NCBI GenBank assembly: GCA_018806915.1
Contig: JAGKQI010000061.1
Location: 1,054,001-1,118,000 of the forward strand
DNA: 64,000 nt
Origin: Phytophthora colocasiae
Taxonomy: Eukaryota > Oomycota > Peronosporomycetes > Peronosporales > Peronosporaceae
Direction of reading: 5' to 3'
The first letter of the stretch is position 1. Every line of letters starts with the position of its first letter. Below the pieces are notes generated by a model. That model was not told the DNA's origin, made no database searches, and saw nothing but the letters and a program-made list of their open reading frames with translations. The position numbers were made by a program, and so were the translations under genes. This document shows positions 38,222 to 48,000 of the stretch, in pieces.

Positions 38222-39453
38222 TCATGCAGTCTCGTTTGAGGTGATGAACAACGATGACAACCGCATGCATGTATGATACACCCAGTCTGGGTCCTCTGGG
38301 TCCCAGAGGAGTCCTCTGAGGACCGGGCTCACAGGAGTTCGAGTTGGCGACAGCTTGCTGCTTGCAAGTTGAAGTTGAATTGTGTTGCACCACGCCCTAT
38401 ACCTGTCATCAGGGAGATCGCGGATAGCGAGGGAGAAGCGGTTGACACGTACATCTCCAAGGTTCAGACGCTCAGGGACGTACGCCGCGTTGCCCACAAG
38501 GAAATTAAACGAGTCCAGCTCCCGACCAGCACGGTTCAATGTTTCCAGTCGCTCTTTAGATCCACGATAGACTGTGCAGAGCTGCGTCGTAATGCCTCGC
38601 TTGTCCTTCGTCCCAGCATAGGTGAAAGCTGACACGTTCGCGTTCATGGCCTTGGCTAACTGCATCATGACGCTGTTGGTCTCCATGTTTCGCTTGTACA
38701 GCACGAACTGAAGGTAGTCTGGGCGATCCTTAGACCATTGCGCACGGCCATTGTTTCCCCCTCTCTTGTCCATATCCTTCCGCTTCTTGCCTCCAACCAT
38801 CACACGACGCACTCGAATCACTGACACTCCGTCGCTGTTGTTCGTCGTGTCTGACACCACAATGCCGCTGCCAAAACTTGCGCACCACCTCGTGCACTGC
38901 TGCACGTGTCTCCTTGACCTCAATTGGAGGGAAGAAGAAGAAGGTATCGTCTTCTTTCTTCACTTCAGTTGAATCCTTCTCCTCTTTCTTGTTGCCAGCG
39001 TTCGCGAGTCTCTTGGCTTCTTCATCCTTCACTTGTACATCCACCAGTTTCAGCATAAATTCGTCTAGTTTCTCCGCTGTTTCTTCTCCACATACTCCAG
39101 CAATTGCCACTTTCAACTTCTTCACATCTTCCTTCTCCTGTTTCAGTAAGCTTCGCTCTCTTATTGGCATTGAACATACCCAACAGTCTCCCAGCCAGTT
39201 TACCCACTAAAGTATTAACCTGCTCGTTCGCTGTATCATTCAGCAGTGCAAACACCTTGTGCTTGAAGACTTCACTGACCTTTTGAGGCTTCGCAGCGGG
39301 AGCGAACCGCTTCACGTCCGAAAGACGCACCACTTGTCCGTCCAGCGCCACCTCACGCACCACAAAGTACGAGTAGCGCTGCTTGGTGGCGCCATGGAAT
39401 CCACCTACTTCTGGCATCAGGAAGCGCTGGATACCCACTACTGACTCATCCAC
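38222..39453 (-). pseudogene. PUS7: PUS7/TruD-type pseudouridine synthase remnant, copy E
   Basis: It has the same plan as copy B and keeps the MQLAKAMNANVSAF segment that B has lost, with the catalytic-aspartate box YAGTKDKRGITTQ. The frameshift in the insert is shared with B; another lies near 38900. It is truncated at the same place, before the GFINYFG region. Upstream on the minus strand, a Gly/Arg-rich RGG stretch (39486-39590) precedes it, ending at a stop shortly before the ATG at 39453. Confidence 0.85.
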
Positions 39454-39719
39454 ACTGCAGGGGACGCCGTCGTTGTAGGCTACAACTAGTAGCCTGCAAC
39501 ACGGAAGTCCGGGCCGTCTCGACGTCCGCCACCTCGTCCACCCCGTCCGCCACGCCTTCCACCACGCCTTCCACCTCCTCCACGACGAGCAGCACCACCG
39601 ACCTCGAGATCGTCGTCGTTGTCACTTGTTGTCCGCGGTGGAGCGGATCCGCTAATGCAGCGGACGGAAGTGGACTGGCTGAAAATGGTCATATCTTTAG
39701 AGACATGTCATTAAGTGAG
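39454..39719. promoter_or_regulatory. Divergent region PUS7 / metallo-beta-lactamase, copy E
   Basis: It contains the RGG-encoding simple-sequence stretch on the minus strand and the conserved GCGGA/TCCGC block 39631-39665. The region between that block and the lactamase is shortened compared with B. Confidence 0.4.
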
Positions 39720-40797
39720 AGTTCACACACACGTCACAGATACATCGGCTCCGACGTAATTGCAGGCGCTGTGTGGCTTCTACTGCGGCCATTAGCGCTG
39801 TATCACAGCAGCAAAGAGCAGTATAATGTCCCTATGTTGAGTATACTGCGTTTCAGCTTCCACGTGCGTCTGCATTCGTTGATCCTGTGGGTTTCTGGGG
39901 TTTCTAGTAGTCTCCCGAGTATTCCTGATGTGGATCAATTACCCGGTTCAGTACTACGAGTGCTGGGCAATAACCCCAGTCGGATGACGCTTCGAGGCAC
40001 AAATGTTTATATCGTCGGCAAGGCTATTGATCGACTGTAGTGATGACAATGAAGGGTTTGTGAAGAACCTGACGGAAGTGTGTCAACGTCATGGAGTGGA
40101 CGAGATTTCGGATCTTTTGGTGACGCACGGACACTTGGATCACGTTGGTGGACTGTTGCAATTGAAGCAAAGGTTTCCAGCTCTGAAAGTGTGGAAATAC
40201 CTCCCTGAAACAGCTAAAGAAGGTGATGGAGATGGAGGTCGACGGCTGAGACTGAGCAACAACGAGAGTTGGAGACTGGGGATTCAGGCGTTACAAGATG
40301 GACAAGAGTTTCAAGTACCAGGAAGTGAAGGAGTCTTGAGAACAGTGTACACTCCAGGACACTGCAATGATCACGTTTGTTTTGTACTGGATGGAGTGGG
40401 GGATCTGAAAGCTCCTGTCTTATTCTCGGGGGACTGCATCTTGGGCTTTGGCAGTTGCATGTTTGACTCACTTGCCGACCTCATGGCATCATTAGCGAAG
40501 TTGAAGCAATGTGGAGCTGCTAGTATCTACCCAGGACACGGACCAGTTGTGGACGATGCAGCTGCTAAGATCCTGGAGTACATCACTCACCGTCAGCAGC
40601 GTGAGGACGAGATCTTAGCGGTGCTAAAGCAGCACGGGAGACTGATATCGTCCGAGGTTGTGGATAAAATTTACGATCCTTTGCCGTACTTACTGCGTTT
40701 ATCTGCAAGGAAGGCAACCGAGAAGCACGTGCAGAAACTGCTGCTGGAATACCGCGTGCAACGTCAAGCTGGATGGTTCCAGGCTGCTACGTACTAG
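39720..40797 (+). pseudogene. LACTB2-like metallo-beta-lactamase, copy E
   Basis: Like D it lacks the extra base of A-C, so its N-terminal part reads through in frame, but the ancestral ATG and about 15 nt after it are deleted. An 11-nt deletion near 40021 (GTCGGCAAGG) shifts the frame before LLIDCSDDN. From there the frame is open to 40797 with an intact THGHLDHVGG, GHCNDH, GDC and GHGPVV set, the best preserved catalytic part of the five. Confidence 0.85.
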
Positions 40798-40960
40798 TAG
40801 TACAACTTGACAGTGAGCTAAGCAGCACAAGAACAGTTATCGGTTGTGTTGGTTGTTTTTGTGCTTGGGTTTATAGTGATGGCTGCTCTACATGAACAGA
40901 GCAAAATAAATGACGCATGGAACCTGGTCTACTCGACAAACGACCGGACCCGCTTGGTGT

Positions 40961-41466
40961 TTATGTGTGGCTATTGTTGTGCCGAGCCAGCTTCAAGTTG
41001 TCTTGGATCTGCTGTCGGGACTGTTCCGCCATGACGTTCATCTTGATAATCTGCGCCATGAGCGAGTCCGTGGTCGGATCTGGAGCATTCTGTTCGTATG
41101 CCTTGGGACTGCTAAAGCTGCCGTTGTACGGACCCGAAGATGCACTATTCAACCGAGCAACGGCCATGGATCCTCTGGCTACTGGCGTCTCCGAGTCTCG
41201 CCCCTTGTAGTAATTATCTTCCAGACTGTCAGGTGGCGAGTGACTGTGACGGCGTTGGCCAGCGTAGCAAAGGCATCTACACTGCGGTTGGATTTCTTAG
41301 GCGAAGGTCCATCGTAGATCGTGACAGGTACACCAGGCAACGACGCTGAGCCGGGCTTCACGTGGTTGTTGTGGGTCGGTTGTCCGGGATGTTTGGGAAT
41401 GGGAGCTGCTCCACCCGCCTGTGCGTATAAAGCTACCTCCTCGTCGTGCTGAGGAAATGGACACAC
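40961..41466 (-). pseudogene. Ser/Pro-rich ORF remnant, unit E
   Basis: It carries the same 10-nt deletion as unit D, giving two frames; otherwise it is nearly identical to D. This supports a D-like origin for this part of unit E. Confidence 0.5.
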
Positions 41467-42328
41467 GAATCCGAGCAGAAGAGGAGGCTAGGATCCGCTC
41501 CAACAACAACGTGGTTTGGGTTCATGAGCATCGGTTCGAAGGTTGCACGACAGCAGCAATGGATGGAGCAGCAACCCAAGGCCTTAAAACTGTCCAGTAT
41601 CTTCACGAAAACCGTAATGAAGGCTGCACAACTGCTGCCATGGATGGAGCTGCCACCAACAACCACCTTGCCACTGTTGAATGGCTTCATCAAAATCGTT
41701 CCGAAGGATGCACCACTGCTGCCATGGATGGAGCTGCGACGAATGGATACCTCGAGATGATCAAGTGGCTGAATGAAAACCGCACTGAAGGATGCACCAC
41801 TGCCGCTATGGATGGCGCAGTCAGCAATAGCCATGTGCTTGTAGCTCGTTGGTTGAAAGAAAATCGATCTGAAGGCTGTTCCACTGCAGCAATGGACAAC
41901 GCGGCAGGAAAAGGATACTTAGCCGCTGTCAAGTGGGTGATGAGAACTTCGCTGCGGGCCGCACTCCGGCTGCTATGGTCAACGCTGCGTCCAAAGGATA
42001 TTTGGAGATTGTCAAGTATTTGGTGAATGAAGTTAACCAAGTGTCCACGAATGCTGCGATTACCGTTGCTGCCGAGAATGGTCACCGTGAAGTGGTGAAG
42101 TATCTTCACACGATTCGGTCGGAAAGCTGTACTGCCGAGGCAATTTTGCTTGCAAAGAAGAATGGCCACTCGGATATCGTCAAGTTTCTACTGCAGCATG
42201 AAGAATGTCGTGTGGCGTACGAGACAGAAAATGCCAAGGCGCTTGCTGACAGAACGCGTACTGTTGTTGGGCGTTTCCTCTGGCTTTTGCTCTTCGTAGT
42301 TCGATTCGTCTCGGGCTTGCTTCTCTGA
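41457..42328 (+). pseudogene. Chimeric coiled-coil/ankyrin/TM gene, copy E (frameshifted)
   Basis: It has the same fusion as unit B: MDTRIRAEEEARIRS joined to NNNVVWVHEHRFEGC and the full run of ankyrin-type repeats. It has a 3-nt loss in the first repeat, a 1-nt loss near 41940 (GTGGGTGATGAG) that ends the first frame at 42026, and a 1-nt loss near 42320 that cuts the membrane segment short. The second frame (41933-42328) holds the last repeats. Confidence 0.75.
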
Positions 42329-42474
42329 CTTATTTTTCTTTTACTGTTGTTCGCCAAGCTGAGGCTAACGCTACTGCAAGTGGAACCAAGAAGCAAACTC
42401 CTCAATCAAAAAATGAATTCACGGTGGTTTCAGACTGCAGTTGAACCGCATGAATCCATAGCAGTGTTTTGTTT

Positions 42475-43266
42475 CTAATCGAGACTATCGATGACAAGAT
42501 TCATGATAATGCGCAGATCGACAACGGCGATTGCATTTACACCATTTGGGAGAGCTGCATTCGGGGGGATCGACAAGATTCGGTGCATGTCGAAGGTGAC
42601 ATTGGCAGCAGCTCCAGCAGCTGCGGGTCGAATTGTTCCGCTCGCTATTGTTCTAATGGTTGGGTGTGGCCGGGTCGTACTGTCATAGAGCGCATATCGA
42701 ATCTGAGTACCAGGGGCACTGACTTTCAATAGCAGCACATACTGGATCCCAGTATAACCGAGCCACCATCTGGCAGCTCTCATCAGACTTGCCCACGTCT
42801 GAGATCTTCCAACCTCCACTGCGAGCGTCACCCAATCGGTTACGGTGCGACCTGCCGGTGCCGGTGTTCGGTTGAGCGTAGTTCTCTTTGGGCCGAATGT
42901 CGCATCAGCCTCCTTGTTCCGGTTGCCAGCTCTTCTCGCGGTCATCGAGCCGCGACTTGCAACCTCAAGATCATTTCCAGTTGCACGATTGAACTCTCTC
43001 TCGAAATATCTTGCAGTGCTCTCATGAACTGTCGTCGGAAGCTCAACAATCACGAGACGCCCATCATCGAGGGCGAGAAATCGAAGCGCGATCCGCAGTC
43101 CTTCACCGTCTCCAACGTACTCATTGAATGCATCAATGGAGACTCCCTCACACACGACATAGGGGTCGATTTCGTCGTCATCTTGATCGAAATAAGTCGC
43201 AACCGCATCAAGCTCCAGCGCATCGATGGCGACGCGAATATCATCGGCTGTCTTCAAAGTCGTCAT
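42475..43266 (-). CDS. Nuclease-fold protein, copy F, intact
   Basis: The 263-aa ORF from ATG 43266 is of the C/E sequence type in its N-terminal two thirds, with a B-like C-terminal part (APGTQIRYALYD). The D121 and E151 motifs are present. An in-frame extension of 57 codons upstream, also seen in B, is not shared by C and D and is probably not coding. Confidence 0.75.
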   Translation of the reverse strand: MTTLKTADDIRVAIDALELDAVATYFDQDDDEIDPYVVCEGVSIDAFNEYVGDGEGLRIALRFLALDDGRLVIVELPTTVHESTARYFEREFNRATGNDLEVASRGSMTARRAGNRNKEADATFGPKRTTLNRTPAPAGRTVTDWVTLAVEVGRSQTWASLMRAARWWLGYTGIQYVLLLKVSAPGTQIRYALYDSTTRPHPTIRTIASGTIRPAAAGAAANVTFDMHRILSIPPNAALPNGVNAIAVVDLRIIMNLVIDSLD

Positions 43267-43656
43267 GCTTGCTGCAGCTGATGTCGGCCGTACCTCGTAT
43301 ATAGCTCTGGAAGAACAAAACGAATCCCCGTCGCAGCAAGTGCTCATTTTTCTTGGAACTTGATGTGGACGTTTGACTTGGAAGGAAGACCACTTGGGAA
43401 GAAAGATGAATATTGGAAAGTGAGAGATTGAATCCATTGATAAAGTTCTAGTTCGGCTGAGCCTACATCTCTCCCTCCACGCGTCCTTGAATGCTCATGC
43501 CACCTGAGTCAGGTCAGTGCACCTGACCCTCGAAATGGGAAAGGAAAGCAGGGATGATGTACTATATGGTAGTACATACTAGTAGTACTAGTCTAGTACA
43601 TGCATACAAATTCATGCAGTCTCGTTTGAGGTGATGAACAACGATGACAACCGCAT
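43267..43656. other. Unit F spacer, end of tandem array
   Basis: This matches the spacer of unit E up to CAACCGCAT near 43656, where PUS7 sequence would begin; the rest of unit F is missing. There is no gene. Confidence 0.6.
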
Positions 43657-43942
43657 ATGACGTTTGCGCGCTGCAAAGTAGATTGCGAAGTGAGTTCATT
43701 AAGCAGTTAGATGCAAAACCCCTACCAACTACTTGCCGTCCAGGAGAGCCCCCCTTGTGGCAGCGCCCTCCAGCTCCGCAGCACCAACCACTTGTGCTGA
43801 TTATGCAGTGCCGCCGTTGACGCGGCGGCGATTATGTAGATGTAGTGTTGACGCGGTCCGTGCGTCCTGCTGTCGGTCGAGCTGTCAGTGTCGGTCGGGC
43901 TGCAGCGTGATGTGTCCGTCGTCTGGTCAAATCTCTGCCCTC
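43657..43942. other. Unassigned sequence between array and Helitrons
   Basis: About 290 bp have no match elsewhere in the window and no convincing ORF. They hold a perfect 7-bp hairpin GCCGCCG/CGGCGGC (43810-43816 with 43823-43829). They may be the original flank of the first Helitron or a remnant of another element. Confidence 0.35.
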
Positions 43943-45050
43943 TAGGCTAGTGCGGCGTCTGTGTGTCCGTTGTGTGTGTGTTCAACGTCGTAGCGCATAA
44001 ACCTGCGTAGCTACCTGTCTCTCCATTTCGTACATGTACGTATTCTATACTGTATTTTCCCATGGTGTAGCCTATCCCTACGTTCTAGACTGCTCTCAGG
44101 AATGCCAAAATTACAAATATAGCCCACTAATGATAACCCTCTCAAGGGCCTCTGATTGGTCGATTTAAATTCTAGAATTCTTTCATTCCAAAACGCAAAC
44201 GGCGTCTGCAGCGACAGAGGACATTACGCGAACGGCGCGGCGGCTAGCGAGGACAGGAGTGATCGAGCGGCGCAGCCAGCCTAGGAATACTCGGTAAGTA
44301 CCCATATAAACATAATACAGCTATTAAATCTTTACGGTGTCGGGTGTTCCGCCTTGTGGGAGAACTGGTACCACATTGGGGCAACTGGGAGCTGGTGTGT
44401 ACAAAATTAAGGGTGGGCTGGAGCCTGCGGAGGACTCTGACAGGTCCTCTGCGGGGCTTGAGGGAGGGTTGCAGTGGGTGCCACGCCACGGCCATTCTGA
44501 CCGAGACCCCTCTCGAGCGCACAGACGCCGGGCAGTCCACTCCGAATCTACAATATTGCCCATTTAAGCAAGTAAGCCATCCCTGCGGGTACTTTGGTGA
44601 AAATTGAAATTTGGGTACTGTAGCTTTTGCGCCCAAATCCATGACCTTCCCATTTTTGGGATAAAAAGGTTGCAGCTGGCCACCCTTCGCCGTTCCTGTC
44701 TCAGTTCTGCCTCTCTATTGCTCTTCGGAGCCCCGACCCTGAGACGCCCATGTTCGCCCGCCAGCGGCATGGGAAGCCTCATACCAATCCGGGGTCCTGG
44801 GGTGGATCCATGTGGCGATAAAAGCCGGCTTGGCCGGGCCGCCCACCTCAGCCTTGGGCCAGTGGTCGTGTGTGAGACCGGCACATGTTATGGAGACATT
44901 TCATGCTGCTTACCGTGTCAGGGGCAGAACGGCATGCGCTGCATGTTCAATTTCACCTATCAAGAATTAGTTTACAGTTAAAATACAATTATTCAGTGTT
45001 AGACCGTTGTCTAACGCTGCTTCCTTTGTGCTTTTTTGCGAGGGAAGGCT
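43943..45050 (+). other. Helitron H1 leader
   Basis: This 1.1-kb region upstream of the Rep-helicase gene is conserved in all three copies. It holds a strong splice-donor-like GGTAAGTA at 44293-44300, suggesting a 5' UTR intron, and a GC-rich stretch 44330-44900 whose minus strand is open for long distances (two frames of 106-132 codons here). I recognise no protein, tRNA or rRNA in it. Confidence 0.5.
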
Positions 45051-48000
45051 ATGGCTCCGGTCAGGGTCGGCACGAAGCGGGATAGGTACGTAAAATTAAT
45101 GTTTCGTGCTGTGGAAGTCTTCTAACAGTCTACTGTGTAGAGACGACCGTCGGGGACAGCTGCAGCATCGTTTAGACGAAGCGGAGCGCGTGAACGCAAC
45201 TCCAGCAGAGGATGAATCGCCTACTGCAAAGCGACGACGGATCAACAGAAGGAAGCAGGCACGCAACCGTTTTTCGAGGGCTTCGCGAGAATTGGAACTA
45301 CTCAGTCAGCAGGTAAACAACGTTTCGGTTTCAGGCGACCCCATTGTAGCCCCTGTAGATGCACCGGTGGTTCCTCCGACAGGAACAACCATGGCCCCCA
45401 CTACGAATCCATCCAGTGCTGCGGCGCTTAGGATGAGTGACGCAGAGAGAGCCAGGCTGCGGCGGGCAAACATGAGCTCTTCCCAACGCGAACGTACGCG
45501 GCAACGGAACGCCGAACGCCAGCGGCAACGGAGAGCTCAACGAAGTGCTGAACAAGTGGTAGCAGATCGCGAAAGAAACCGACTTGAACAGCTAAATCGA
45601 CGGGGCCTTCAGGGTCAGATTGGTCTTGATATTGCCAGTGAGCGCCAAGCGCAAATACGCTCCCAACTTTCCTGAGAAGACCGAGACATCGAACGACAAC
45701 GAAACACAGAAACAAGAGCCATTCGTCGTTCCCAGCAAGACGAGAATGAACGCAAGGAGGAGCGCGAAGCAAATGCTGTGGTTCAGGCATCCCGACGTGC
45801 CCGTCAGACGGATGAGGAGCGTGCGGCAGAGCGAGAACAGGACCGAGAGCGTCACGCCATCAGAAGGGCGTTACAAACGGAGGAAGAGCGCGAAGAGGAG
45901 CGCGAGCGTGTTCGAGAACGTCGACGTATCACTCGCCATCGAAAAGCACTTATAAACCATGAAGATTTCCGCCCGTCGATGGTCACAGGTCCAGATGTTG
46001 ATGAAGACACCAGACGCCACCGGCTGCCTCCCACTACGGTGTGCGGTCACTGTAACGCGTGGAAGTGGCCTGGTGAAAGCGAGTCTGCCTGCTGTATCGA
46101 GGGGAAAGTCAGACTACCACCTCTGGCCCCAGCTCCAGACGAACTTCTCCAGCTTTACGGAGACCCCAATTTTCGAAAGCAGATACGGGCGTACAACCAG
46201 GCGTTTGCCTTTACGTCTATCGGTGCTTCAAACCCGAACACGGGTAGGTTTCAGAACGTCAACCAGGACAACAGCGTCGCGGGTGAACGTGGCGTATACT
46301 CCTACCGAATTCAAGGTGCTATGGGCCACTACATGGGTTCGTTGTTGCCATACATTGATCGTCGAACTGGCCAAAGGACTCAGCCCAAGTTTGCGCAGAT
46401 CTATATCGTCGATCCGGACATGGAGCGCCGAGCTGAGAGACGTATGGGAATTTTCGCAGACCTGGACCCTGTGGCTTTGTTAGACATCGAGCGGGTGATG
46501 CAAAGGTACAACCCGTTCGCTCAGCAGTTTCTCACGTTTGGCGAAAGGGTGCGTCAAAGCGATATGCAGCAGCCAATCGACTTGGTGTTCCGTCTGAGAA
46601 ACAATCCTTCCAGACCTCGAACGGAAAATCTGCCGACGGTTTCTGAAGTGGCCGTCACTATGATTGAAGACGGCAACCTCGCACAGCCTCGCGATCTCTT
46701 GGTATATACAAAAGACAGAAATCTCATGCGTCTCTGGGAAACAAACGCCAACTACGACCCCCTTCAGTACCCGCTACTTCTTCCGTATGGAGAACTGGGG
46801 TGGACGTATACGGATACGTACGAAGGTGATGTGGTGCGCAGGAACAAACGCGCTATGGCTCTACGTGAGCACGTCGCGTACCGACTCTTCCAAAAGGACG
46901 ATGACCGATCAGCTCTACATAAAGGGGGGCGCCTTTTCCAACAGTATTGTGTGGACCAGAGAGCCAAATGCGAGCAAGAAGAACTTCGCTGGATAGCAAC
47001 TCACCAAAAGGAGATCCGTGCTTATCAGTACAATGGACTGCGAGATGCGTACCTGAGCGAAGCTATGGAAGAGGCTAGGACTATCCTGGGCGATGGCGAA
47101 GGACTCCTGGCGGAATATGATCGTGACACTGGAGAGCTGGCTCACCCCGACCGAGCCCGAAACAGGCACTTCCTCAATCAGGTTGGGAAGAAGATCATCT
47201 TACCGTCTTCTCACTCAGGGAGCCCGCGTCAGATGTACCAATCGTACCAAGACTCGATGGCAATCGTTAGGGAGTACGGCAAGCCAGATATCTTCGACAC
47301 GATGACTTGCAATCCAAAGTGGGAAGAGATCCAAGAGCAGATTCGCGATCCTAACCAGAGCGCCCAAGACCGCCCAGACATCGTCGCGAGAGTATGGCAG
47401 CAAAAGCTGGCTGCTCATTTAAAAGACTTAGACGAGGGTGTGCTAGGGCGGGTTTCCGCTCGAATTTACGTGGTGGAGTTTCAAAAGCGTGGACTTCCTC
47501 ATGCACACATCATTGTCATCTTGGCGGACGAGGACAAGCCACGCACGAGGCAGATTATTGACAAGATTGTGTCGGCGGAAGTACCGGATCCTGACACCAA
47601 CCCCGGCCTTTATGAAACGGTCATGACTAATATGATGCACGGGCCCTGTGGCGCGGCGAATCCATCGTGTGTCTGTATGAAGGATGGCAAGTGCACAAAG
47701 GGCTACCCGAAACCGTTCGTGGAGACAACGCGGGTGAGCGAAGACGGTTTCCCGCAGTACAGACGCCGACGACGATCGGAAGGATTTTTTACATTCAATG
47801 GAAGACGGTACGACAATGCTACGCTGAATCAGTGGGTGGTGCCATACAACCCATACTTTTCATACAAGTACAACTGCCACATCAACATTGAAATCTGCAC
47901 AGCACTGTCAGTGGTGAAGTATCTCTACAAGTACGTGTACAAGGGATCCGACAGAGCTGTGATTACAGTGGAGACGGTGCAAGACGAAGGTAATATCGAC

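Larger units (their letters stand above)
2899..43656. repeat. Tandem array of a multi-gene unit (units A-F), unit A split by a retrotransposon
   Basis: The nuclease-fold ORF recurs in the same orientation with stops at 2912, 24186, 29078, 33074, 37075 and 42475. Subtracting the inserted element, units measure about 4.1, 4.9, 4.0, 4.0 and 5.4 kb, then a partial unit F. Units B and E contain an extra PUS7 block of about 1.3 kb. Copies are mosaic. Unit E shares small changes with D over the metallo-beta-lactamase and Ser/Pro-rich parts (loss of the start codon, a 10-nt deletion) but shares the PUS7 and ankyrin arrangement with B. That pattern fits unequal crossing-over or gene conversion. Unit F ends at about 43656, where the match to the B/E spacer stops. 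Confidence 0.85.

Noticed and set aside
43657..43942. Solo LTR between array and Helitrons
   Set aside because: No matching copy, no clear TG/CA ends or target duplication in the window.
44330..44900. tRNA, 5S rRNA or other structural RNA in the GC-rich Helitron leader
   Set aside because: No A/B box arrangement, cloverleaf or 5S consensus could be made out by eye.
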